In this document: positions 1-6,169 of the stretch, in pieces
Layout of the letters: the number at the start of each line of letters is the position of its first letter
How positions within the stretch are numbered: the stretch's first letter is position 1
Assembly (NCBI GenBank): GCA_934597175.1
Contig: CAKTQR010000040.1
Coordinates: 1-18,215 of the forward strand
Source of the DNA: an uncultured Oscillospiraceae bacterium
Lineage (GTDB): Bacteria > Bacillota > Clostridia > Oscillospirales > Oscillospiraceae
Direction: 5' to 3'
Length of the DNA stretch: 18,215 bases
Translations under genes and position numbers: made by a program
The notes under the pieces: generated by a model
What the model was told of the DNA's origin: nothing
The model's database searches: none
The model's input: only the letters and a program-made list of their open reading frames with translations

Positions 1-1
1 G

Positions 2-1516
2 CTCGAGCGCTTTGAGCTGCCCCGTGAGGAGGCAATAAAGCTCATGGAGGAAAAGGACGAGCCGTACAAGGTCGAGCTTATAAACGACCTGCCCGAGGAC
101 GCAGTTATAAGCTTCTACAAGCAGGGCGACTTCACCGACCTTTGCGCAGGCCCGCATCTGGACTCCACCGGCCGTGTCAAGGGCAATGCGATAAAGCTCA
201 CCTCCTGCACCGGCGCATACTGGAGAGGCGACTCCAACCGCAAGATGCTCCAGCGTGTCTACGGCACATGCTTTATGAAAAAGGACGAGCTTGACGCTTA
301 CCTTGCAAGGATCGAAGAAGCCAAAAAGCGTGACCACCGCAAGCTCGGCAAGGAGCTGGGGCTGTTCATGCTCACCGACGAGGGCCCCGGCTTCCCGTTC
401 TTCCTGCCCAAGGGCATGGTGCTCAAAAACACGCTTATCGACTACTGGCGTGAGGTGCACAAGAGATACGGCTATGTCGAGGTCTCGACCCCGATGATCC
501 TCAACCGCCAGCTGTGGGAGACCTCCGGCCATTGGTTCCACTACAAGGAGAACATGTACACCACGCAGATAGACGGCGAGGATTTTGCCATTAAGCCCAT
601 GAACTGCCCGGGCGGCATGCTCGTTTATAAGTCCGAGCCTCATTCCTACCGTGACCTGCCCATGAGAGTCGGCGAGCTCGGCCTTGTCCACCGTCACGAG
701 CTGTCCGGTGCGCTGCACGGTCTGTTCCGTGTCCGCTGCTTCACGCAGGACGATGCGCACATCTTCATGACCTGGGATCAGATGAAGGACGAGATAAAGG
801 GTGTTGTCAAGCTCTTTGACGAGGTCTATTCACTGTTCGGCCTGCCGTATGAGATAGAGCTTTCCACCATGCCCGACGACCATATGGGCGACGAGGCCGA
901 CTGGGAGTTTGCGCAGAACACCCTCAAGGAAGCCATCACCGAGATGGGCAAGAAGTATATCATCAACGAGGGCGACGGCGCATTCTACGGCCCGAAGCTC
1001 GACTTCCATCTTCAGGACTCGCTCGGTCGTACCTGGCAGTGCGGCACTATCCAGCTGGACATGCAGCTGCCCGAGCGCTTTGAGCTTGAGTATGTCGGCG
1101 CAGACGGCGAAAAGCACCGCCCCGTCATGATCCACCGTGTCGTGTTCGGCTCGATAGAGCGCTTCATCGGCGTCATCACCGAGCACTTTGCCGGTGCGTT
1201 CCCGACCTGGCTCGCTCCCGTTCAGGTCAAGGTCATGCCCATCACCGACCGTGTCGATGACTACGCAAAGCACATTGCAAAGCGCCTTGACAAGCTCGGC
1301 TTCCGCGTGGAGACCGACCTTCGCAACGAGAAGATCGGCTATAAGATCCGTGAGGCACAGAGCCAGAAGATCCCCTACATGATCATCGTCGGCGACAAGG
1401 AAGCTGAAAACGGCACTATCTCCGTGCGTACCCGCTCCGGCGGCGACGAGGGCGCAATGAGCGTCGAAAGCTTCATCGAAAAGCTCAGCGAAGAAGTTTC
1501 TACGAGAGCAAAGTAA
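2..1516 (+). CDS. thrS: Threonyl-tRNA synthetase, 5'-truncated by the window edge
   Basis: Charges tRNA-Thr with threonine in the cytoplasm. The reading frame is open from base 2, so the start codon, the TGS domain and part of the editing domain lie outside the window; about 504 of a usual ~640 residues are present. Visible in order: the second additional (SAD) domain with DLCAGPH, the class II catalytic core with KPMNCPGGM (about 595-620), the motif 2 region with VHRHE, motif 3 with GSIERFIG (about 1147-1170), then the C-terminal anticodon-binding domain. The three zinc ligands expected from the E. coli enzyme are present: Cys in NCPGG, His in DDAHIF, His in MIHRVV. The methionine at base 44 lies inside conserved sequence and is not a start. 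The gene ends 7 bases before a terminator. Its leader (T-box or otherwise) is not in view. Confidence 0.97.
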   Translation, partial: LERFELPREEAIKLMEEKDEPYKVELINDLPEDAVISFYKQGDFTDLCAGPHLDSTGRVKGNAIKLTSCTGAYWRGDSNRKMLQRVYGTCFMKKDELDAYLARIEEAKKRDHRKLGKELGLFMLTDEGPGFPFFLPKGMVLKNTLIDYWREVHKRYGYVEVSTPMILNRQLWETSGHWFHYKENMYTTQIDGEDFAIKPMNCPGGMLVYKSEPHSYRDLPMRVGELGLVHRHELSGALHGLFRVRCFTQDDAHIFMTWDQMKDEIKGVVKLFDEVYSLFGLPYEIELSTMPDDHMGDEADWEFAQNTLKEAITEMGKKYIINEGDGAFYGPKLDFHLQDSLGRTWQCGTIQLDMQLPERFELEYVGADGEKHRPVMIHRVVFGSIERFIGVITEHFAGAFPTWLAPVQVKVMPITDRVDDYAKHIAKRLDKLGFRVETDLRNEKIGYKIREAQSQKIPYMIIVGDKEAENGTISVRTRSGGDEGAMSVESFIEKLSEEVSTRAK

Positions 1517-1523
1517 GAATAAC

Positions 1524-1560
1524 AAAAAAGGTCTCAATCAAACGATTGAGACCTTTTTTT
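1524..1560. terminator. Bidirectional rho-independent terminator between thrS and the convergent ABC operon
   Basis: A perfect 10-bp stem, GGTCTCAATC (1530-1539) and GATTGAGACC (1544-1553), with loop AAAC is flanked by six A on the left and seven T on the right. It therefore gives a hairpin plus U-tract on both strands. It sits 7 bases after the thrS stop, and its T-run overlaps the stop codon of the minus-strand binding-protein gene (1559-1561), so one element can end both transcripts. Confidence 0.93.
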
Positions 1561-2341
1561 AATGCGAATTAAAATAATCAACGGCGGAATCTGTTATCAT
1601 CACGAGGTCACATTCGCCGTTGTCGAGTGCGGCGAGGTAATCCTGCGCACCGCCCTGGATGCGGGATATCTGACCGAGCTTGTTGCTTATGCCGGTGTTC
1701 TCCTGCATGAGGTCGAGGTAGCACTGCGATGTGCCCATGTAAAGGGTCTTGCCCCTTATGGAGCTGCTGCCCGAGCCCTTGGCGGCGAGCACGAGCTTGT
1801 CGGACATGTAGGTCACGAGAATGGTGTAGTCTGCCGACTCCCTATCGAGGACGACGCCGCCCCAAGCGCAGTCAATGTTGCCGGAATTAAGCTCAACGAA
1901 GGCTTTTTCCGAGTGTATCGGCTGCACCTTAAGCGACCAGCCGAGCTTATCGCACACGGCCTTGGCAAGCTCAATGTCAAAGCCGTCGTAGCCGTTGCCG
2001 CTTTTTATCGCCATGGGCGCAGAGTCGAGGTCGACGCCGATGATAAACTCACGGGGCGCAATGTAGCCGAGCTCGGCCAGAGCATCCTTTGTCGAGGGAA
2101 AATCGACGGCGTTTTTGCTGCCAAACCACTTTGCCGCAAGGTCGCCTATCGTTCCTGCATAGGAAAGCTCACGCAGCGCCTTGTCGATGTAATGATAGGT
2201 CGAGTCGCCGTTTCGAAAGCCGATGGAGTAATCCTGACTGCGCACGGTCTTGACCGCTTTATATTTACCGCCCCCGCCGCATGCGCACAGGCAAAGCACC
2301 ATGCACACGATGAGCAGGAGGCTTATTATTCTTTTTTGCAT
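1559..2341 (-). CDS. Lipoprotein amino-acid binding protein with apparently circularly permuted SBP_bac_3 domain
   Basis: About 260 residues. Residues 1-25 are a lipoprotein signal with LCAC lipobox (Cys21 lipidated). Residues 37-75 (YSIGFRNGD ... GTIGDLAAKWFG) match the segment that normally ends an SBP_bac_3 protein; the paralogue at 4673-5461 has YGIAFRSGD ... GTYQQIADKY at its C-terminus. After a linker (about 76-97) comes the usual beginning, EFIIGVDLDSAPMAI ... GFDIELAKAVCDKLGW, then lobe 2, and the protein stops at DLVMITDSAVDYF, where a normal member would cross back to lobe 1. All pieces are present once, in rotated order. I chose the ATG at 2341 because AAGGGG lies 12 bases upstream; an in-frame GTG at 2353 sits on that ribosome site. 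Last gene of a five-gene operon, 40 bases after the racemase. Extracytoplasmic, membrane-anchored; ligand unknown. A conserved family with this order may already exist unremarked. Confidence 0.85.
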   Translation of the reverse strand: MQKRIISLLLIVCMVLCLCACGGGGKYKAVKTVRSQDYSIGFRNGDSTYHYIDKALRELSYAGTIGDLAAKWFGSKNAVDFPSTKDALAELGYIAPREFIIGVDLDSAPMAIKSGNGYDGFDIELAKAVCDKLGWSLKVQPIHSEKAFVELNSGNIDCAWGGVVLDRESADYTILVTYMSDKLVLAAKGSGSSSIRGKTLYMGTSQCYLDLMQENTGISNKLGQISRIQGGAQDYLAALDNGECDLVMITDSAVDYFNSH

Positions 2342-2381
2342 CCGTTTAAACACCCCTTAGGCTTTAGATGATACAAGAAAT

Positions 2382-3161
2382 TTATGTACAAATCAAGTGT
2401 TTTCCCGTAATTTCGGCACTGCCCGTCAAAAGCAGCGAGGCGAGTGCGCCGTCCTTGAGCTCCGCCCTGACGCTGAGCATGCCGCAGGGGTTTTGCAGCG
2501 CCACGGTCTGCGACTTTCCCGACCTTGCCGCAAGATACGCAGCGCACGCCGTCGAGCCGCTGGCGCACGAGCTTTCCCACACGGCGGTATCCGTCGAGCG
2601 GACATAGACATAGGGCCTGAGCGTGCTCCCGTCAATGAACATGAGCCCCAGCGCATCGGCTTTTAGCTCCTCGCACCATGAGCGGATATTCGCCTCGGCG
2701 TCGGAAACGCTGAGCGCACCGTCGCATATAACATGGCTTATGCCGGGAAAGCGCACGACCGGCAATTTGAACGAGCCGAACTGCGCCGTTTCAATGCCGA
2801 CAGGCAAGGGCATTGCGACCGTGCCGAGGAATTTATCTTCGCCGAGCCTTTGCACCTTGACGCACAGCGGCTCATCTGCGCCCGAGACCTCGAGCGTGAT
2901 ATCGCCGCTTACCAAGCCTGCTTTCTGCGCCGTGAGTGCGGCGGCGGAAATACTTGCATTTCCGCAAAATTCGCCGCCCATCATTTGCAGGCGAACGGCG
3001 GCTGCACCCGTCGGCTTTTCCAAAAAGCCGACCTGCTCGACAGTCGTGTCGGCTGCCATTATAAGCCCCGCAATGCGGCTTTGCTCGCTGCGTTCGCACG
3101 GCGTTTCGACTATCGCCGTGATGTTGCCTGTGGGGTCGATTTTAAAATAAGAGTATTCCAT
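2382..3161 (-). CDS. DapF-like cofactor-independent amino-acid racemase/epimerase
   Basis: 259 residues with the two-lobed DapF fold signature. The first catalytic cysteine is in GGEFCGNAS (Cys66) and the second in SSCASGSTA (Cys199); in this family the pair acts as acid and base to invert an alpha carbon without PLP. Asn13 in TGN matches the N-terminal Asn of DapF. The DapF side-chain contacts are not kept: the GNPH motif reads FPGISH (139-143), and the ERG stretch before the second cysteine is absent (TDTAVWESSC). That argues against diaminopimelate as substrate. The DapF-related histidine racemases (CntK type) are a precedent for a changed substrate. The start overlaps the ATPase stop as TAATG, which implies coupled translation. 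Located in an amino-acid uptake operon, so it probably acts in the cytoplasm on the imported amino acid. A PhzF-type isomerase is a less likely alternative. Confidence 0.82.
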   Translation of the reverse strand: MEYSYFKIDPTGNITAIVETPCERSEQSRIAGLIMAADTTVEQVGFLEKPTGAAAVRLQMMGGEFCGNASISAAALTAQKAGLVSGDITLEVSGADEPLCVKVQRLGEDKFLGTVAMPLPVGIETAQFGSFKLPVVRFPGISHVICDGALSVSDAEANIRSWCEELKADALGLMFIDGSTLRPYVYVRSTDTAVWESSCASGSTACAAYLAARSGKSQTVALQNPCGMLSVRAELKDGALASLLLTGSAEITGKHLICT

Positions 3162-3928
3162 TACGACTGATAATTGCGCAAAAACTGCTTCGTGCGCTCG
3201 GTCTTGGGATTGCCGAAGACCTCCTCCGGCTCGCCCTGCTCGACGATGACGCCGCCGTCCATGAAGATGACACGGTCGGAGACCGCTCTTGCAAACGCCA
3301 TCTCGTGCGTGACGATGACCATGGTCATCTTCTCCTCGTGAAGCTGCTTTATGACCTTCAGGACCTCGCCGGTGAGCTCGGGGTCAAGTGCGCTCGTCGG
3401 CTCGTCAAAGAACAAAATGGTGGGGTCCATCGCAAGGGCTCTAGCTATCGCAACACGCTGCTGCTGACCGCCGGAAAGCTCGCAGGGGTAGGCGGCTGCT
3501 TTCTCCTCGAGACCCATTTTTTTAAGCAGCGTCATTGCACGCTCCTCAGCCTCCTGCTTTGTGCGGCCGAGAACATGCACCTGCGGGTCGGTGAGGTTTT
3601 TGAGCACCGAAAAGTGCGGGAACAGGTTAAAGTTCTGGAACACGAGGCCGAAAATGCTGCGTATCTTCTTGAGCTCGGCCTTGCCGGAATACACTGCCTT
3701 GCCCTCATCGTTATTCTTTGCCGCCACCTCGCCGAGGTAGATAAGCTCGCCGCTGTCCATCTCGGTGAGCAGCGTTGCGCAGCGAAGAAGCGTCGACTTG
3801 CCAGAGCCGGACGGGCCGATTATCGACACGACCTCGCCCTTATCGACGCTCAGACTTATGTCCTTGAGGACATGCAGCGTTGCATCATTGAAGCTTTTTT
3901 GAATGTGGTTTATCTCTAAAACTTTCAT
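3161..3928 (-). CDS. Polar amino-acid ABC transporter ATP-binding protein (GlnQ/HisP family)
   Basis: 255 residues, the usual length. It hydrolyses ATP on the cytoplasmic face to power the permease encoded just upstream. Visible motifs: Walker A GPSGSGKST (38-46), Q-loop Gln98 in FQNFNLFPH, signature LSGGQQQR (151-158), Walker B ILFFDEP (171-177) with Glu176, D-loop SALD, and switch His208 in VTHEM. A stretch rich in Lys, Asn and Gly (about 67-86) lies between the first subdomain strands and the Q-loop. The start is the ATG at 3928, with AAGGAGG spaced 9 bases upstream overlapping the end of the permease gene; the gap to the permease stop is 14 bases. Its stop overlaps the racemase start by one base. 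Confidence 0.96.
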   Translation of the reverse strand: MKVLEINHIQKSFNDATLHVLKDISLSVDKGEVVSIIGPSGSGKSTLLRCATLLTEMDSGELIYLGEVAAKNNDEGKAVYSGKAELKKIRSIFGLVFQNFNLFPHFSVLKNLTDPQVHVLGRTKQEAEERAMTLLKKMGLEEKAAAYPCELSGGQQQRVAIARALAMDPTILFFDEPTSALDPELTGEVLKVIKQLHEEKMTMVIVTHEMAFARAVSDRVIFMDGGVIVEQGEPEEVFGNPKTERTKQFLRNYQS

Positions 3929-3942
3929 TTTGCATATCCTCC

Positions 3943-4590
3943 TTACCTATAATAATTCATCGATTTTTCGACCTTGCCCATTGCGTAGTCGACAATGGCG
4001 TTGAATACGAAGTAGAACACGCCGGCGACGAGGAAGGGCATGAAGCTCGTTTCGGAGTTTGCTATCTGCTTGCCGATGGTGAACATCTCCTGATACGATA
4101 CGGTGAACGCCATGGAGGTGTCCTTAACGAGGGTGACGACCTCGTTTGTGATGCTGGGCATGATGCGCTTGATGACCTGCGGGAGAATGATGTGGAAGAA
4201 GGTCTGAATTTTCTTATAGCCCAAAATATCCGCCGCCTCGTACTGGCCGACGGGCATGGACTCGATGCCGCTGCGGTATATCTCCGCAAAGTAAGCGGCG
4301 TAGTTTATCGCAAAGGCGATGACGACCGGGATGAGCTTGTTTCTTGAAACAGGCAGGTCAAACAGATAGTACGGGCCGTATGTAACGGCGATGAGCTGGA
4401 GCATAAGGGGCGTGCCTCGCAGAACGGAGATCACAAAGCGGGTCACATTCGACACTATCTTGCTTTTGCTCATTCGCAAAAGGGCGATGACCATGCCGAG
4501 CGGCAGGGAAAACAGCAGCGTAAGGAAGAAAATTGCGCAGGTCTTGCCGAAGCCGCTGCTCATTGTGGTGATCATTGTCATTAGATCCAT
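3943..4590 (-). CDS. Polar amino-acid ABC transporter permease (HisM/GlnP family)
   Basis: 215 residues, typical for this family. The inner-membrane channel probably works as a homodimer, since only one permease gene is present. Hydrophobic segments lie near residues 18-40, 50-72, 86-104, around 146-160 and 184-204. Family marks are RGTPLMLQL (58-66) and the EAA loop GQYEAADILGYKK (115-127) followed by ILPQ, which docks onto the ATPase. The start ATG is preceded by GAGGA. It follows the canonical binding-protein gene after 82 bases that contain a stable hairpin, and precedes the ATPase by 14 bases. Confidence 0.95.
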   Translation of the reverse strand: MDLMTMITTMSSGFGKTCAIFFLTLLFSLPLGMVIALLRMSKSKIVSNVTRFVISVLRGTPLMLQLIAVTYGPYYLFDLPVSRNKLIPVVIAFAINYAAYFAEIYRSGIESMPVGQYEAADILGYKKIQTFFHIILPQVIKRIMPSITNEVVTLVKDTSMAFTVSYQEMFTIGKQIANSETSFMPFLVAGVFYFVFNAIVDYAMGKVEKSMNYYR

Positions 4591-4620
4591 AGAATAATCC
4601 TCGTTTCAAAACGCACGCAT

Positions 4621-4644
4621 TCCCGGAAGCATGCACTTCCGGGA
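4621..4644 (-). other. Intercistronic hairpin between binding-protein and permease genes
   Basis: TCCCGGAAG (4621-4629) and CTTCCGGGA (4636-4644) form a perfect 9-bp GC-rich stem with a 6-base loop. On the transcribed minus strand no U-tract follows, so it is not a full terminator. Hairpins at this position in ABC operons commonly protect the upstream binding-protein mRNA or cause partial termination, giving more binding protein than permease. Role here is inferred. Confidence 0.6.
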
Positions 4645-4672
4645 AGCGATCATCGTTTGTGTTATTTCTTTA

Positions 4673-5461
4673 TTACTTGTTCAGATAGATGAGGTTCGAG
4701 ACGATGTCGGGGTACTTGTCTGCGATCTGCTGATAAGTGCCGTTGTCGACGAGCTGCTGAACTGCTGCCTCGATCTGGTCGCAAAGCTCCTGATCGCCGG
4801 AACGGAAGGCGATGCCGTACTGCTCTGCGCCGAGGTTTTCGTTAACGATGCGGAAGCCCTCATTCTTTGCAACATAGGCTGCTGCAACGGGGTAGTCGAC
4901 GAACACGGCATCAACGCTGCCGCCGCCGAGCTCGGTGAATGCGCTTACGAAGCTGTTGCAGGTGACGAGCTCACCGAAGGTCGCCTTGAGGTCTGCAAGG
5001 TCGCCGTTGAGAAGGCTCTCGCCGGAAGTGCCGAGCTGGACCGCAACGGTCTTGCCCTTGAGGTCGGCAGAGGACTGGATGGAGCTGTCCTCCTTAACGA
5101 GGATAACCTGAGTGTTGTCGTAGTAGGGGTCGGAAATGACATAGCCGGCTTCCTTCATGCTGTCGAGAATGGTCATGCCGGACCAGATGCAGTCACATTC
5201 CTGAGCATCGAGCTGAGTGAGCTTGTTGTCCCAGTTGACGGGGAAGACTTCCATCTTCCAGCCGAGCAGATCGCACACGGCCTGAGCAACTTCAATGTCA
5301 AAGCCGGTGTACTTGCCGTCCTCACCGATGTAGGTGTACGGGGGGTACTCGGGGTCGATGCCGACGACGAGAGTTTTTTCATCGGTCTTGCTGTCTCCGC
5401 CGCAGGCGCACAGTGCAAAGACCATCATTACTGCAAGAAGCAGTGCAACTATCTTTTTCAT
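4673..5461 (-). CDS. Lipoprotein polar amino-acid binding protein (canonical SBP_bac_3)
   Basis: 262 residues from the ATG at 5461, which is preceded by GGAGG; the in-frame extension to 5515 lacks a ribosome site and would bury the signal peptide. Signal sequence 1-20 with LCAC lipobox, Cys20 lipidated. The mature part has normal order: lobe 1 VGIDPEYPPYTY ... GFDIEVAQAVCDLLGW, lobe 2 after SDPYYDNTQVIL, then the return to lobe 1 with YGIAFRSGD (215-223) and the closing helix. The position where cystine/histidine-type proteins carry a TPER arginine for the alpha-carboxylate reads LDSMK here, so a lysine may replace it; exact alignment is uncertain. First gene of the operon, with its own promoter and palindrome upstream. 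It captures an amino acid outside the membrane and delivers it to the permease. Confidence 0.95.
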   Translation of the reverse strand: MKKIVALLLAVMMVFALCACGGDSKTDEKTLVVGIDPEYPPYTYIGEDGKYTGFDIEVAQAVCDLLGWKMEVFPVNWDNKLTQLDAQECDCIWSGMTILDSMKEAGYVISDPYYDNTQVILVKEDSSIQSSADLKGKTVAVQLGTSGESLLNGDLADLKATFGELVTCNSFVSAFTELGGGSVDAVFVDYPVAAAYVAKNEGFRIVNENLGAEQYGIAFRSGDQELCDQIEAAVQQLVDNGTYQQIADKYPDIVSNLIYLNK

Positions 5462-5492
5462 GTTTTTATCCTCCGAAAATCGATGTAGTTTG

Positions 5493-5534
5493 TTATCACG
5501 GTGATAAGATATCACATTACTTCGCTAAAGTAAA
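5493..5534 (-). promoter_or_regulatory. Promoter and palindromic operator of the ABC operon
   Basis: Read on the minus strand, TTTACT (5534-5529), a 17-base spacer and TATCTT (5511-5506) make a plausible sigma-A promoter about 45 bases upstream of the binding-protein start. A perfect palindrome TTATCAC-G-GTGATAA (5493-5507) overlaps the -10 element and expected start point. A second overlapping arm, GTGAT/ATCAC (5501-5515), shares its right half. The placement is typical of a repressor site; the regulator is not identifiable here. Confidence 0.6.
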
Positions 5535-5550
5535 GAACTATTTTCAATTT

Positions 5551-5579
5551 CGCTGTGCAAAAACTGCACAGCGATTTTT
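5551..5579 (+). other. Terminator-like hairpin inside the divergent intergenic region
   Basis: CGCTGTGCA (5551-5559) and TGCACAGCG (5565-5573) form a perfect 9-bp stem with loop AAAAC, followed by ATTTTTC on the plus strand. No plus-strand gene lies upstream and both flanking promoters point away from it. It could stop stray plus-strand transcription, be a protein-binding palindrome, or end a small RNA. Confidence 0.5.
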
Positions 5580-5600
5580 CGCATTTTGGCGCACATGCAC

Positions 5601-5658
5601 TTTAATTCCTACTAAAACCGTGGTATATTAAACCCATAGAAAATTACTAGGAATTAAA
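5601..5658 (+). promoter_or_regulatory. Promoter of the Rrf2-isc operon bracketed by a long inverted repeat
   Basis: An extended -10, TGGTATATT (5621-5629), lies 17 bases after TTTAAT (5601-5606). The promoter is bracketed by two inverted arms, TTTAATTCCTACTA (5601-5614) and TACTAGGAATTAAA (5645-5658), which match at 13 of 14 positions with a 30-base spacer. One arm covers the -35, the other the transcribed leader just before the ribosome site. This fits autorepression by the Rrf2-family product immediately downstream; that assignment is inference. Confidence 0.6.
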
Positions 5659-5672
5659 CGGAGGTGATGTTT

Positions 5673-6092
5673 ATGAATGTTACCAGCAAAGGCCGTTACG
5701 CTCTGCGCATTATGATATACCTTGCGCAGCATACCGATGAGGGTTATATATCGCTCAAGACCATATCCGACCGCACGGAGCTTTCAATGAAATATCTTGA
5801 GATGATAGTCGGCAACCTCAAAAAGGCGCAGCTTGTCGACAGCACCCGAGGCAAGGAGGGCGGCTATAAGCTCAGCCGCAAGCCTGAGGAGTACACTGTG
5901 GGCGAGATATTAAATTGTATAGAGGATAACCTCGCACCGGTGGCGTGCATCAAGGCAGGGTCAATTAACTGCGACAGGTCCGATGCCTGCCTGACCGTTC
6001 CCATGTGGAAGGAGCTTGACGATATTACAAACGCCTACCTTGCAACGGTCACGCTCACCGACCTTTTAACGGGCGACAAGTGGAAAAAATAA
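5673..6092 (+). CDS. Rrf2-family transcriptional regulator, IscR-like with candidate Fe-S cysteines
   Basis: 139 residues. Winged-helix Rrf2 protein beginning MNVTSKGRYALRIMIYLA, with recognition-helix region LSMKYLEMIVGNLKKAQLV (38-55) and wing RGKEGGYKLSR (59-69). Three cysteines, Cys92, Cys100 and Cys106, sit where E. coli IscR holds its [2Fe-2S] cluster (spacing x7, x5 here); Cys82 is additional. A perfect GGAGGTGAT ribosome site overlaps in-frame GTG and ATG codons at 5664 and 5667, so the ATG at 5673 is chosen. It probably senses cluster or cysteine status and controls iscS-iscU and itself, given position and the inverted repeat around its promoter. A CymR-like role in cysteine metabolism is the alternative. 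Confidence 0.92.
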   Translation: MNVTSKGRYALRIMIYLAQHTDEGYISLKTISDRTELSMKYLEMIVGNLKKAQLVDSTRGKEGGYKLSRKPEEYTVGEILNCIEDNLAPVACIKAGSINCDRSDACLTVPMWKELDDITNAYLATVTLTDLLTGDKWKK

Positions 6093-6098
6093 AAACTA

Positions 6099-6127
6099 TT
6101 GACTATTTTAATGTATAGTGTTACAAT
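6099..6127 (+). promoter_or_regulatory. Strong promoter before iscS
   Basis: TTGACT (6099-6104), 17 bases, TACAAT (6122-6127) lies in the 77-base gap after the regulator stop. Small inverted arms ACTAT (6096-6100) and ATAGT (6115-6119) overlap it, and AATTCC (6125-6130) with GGATTT (6144-6149) loosely recall the arms of the upstream repeat. iscS-iscU can therefore be transcribed separately from the regulator and may share its operator type. Confidence 0.65.
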
Positions 6128-6169
6128 TCCCATGTTTTTAATAGGATTTATAGAAAGGAAGATATAAAT

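Noticed and set aside
4631..5488. 285-codon plus-strand frame opposite the canonical binding protein
   Set aside because: Antisense shadow of a strongly supported gene in GC-rich DNA; no ribosome site or recognisable family.
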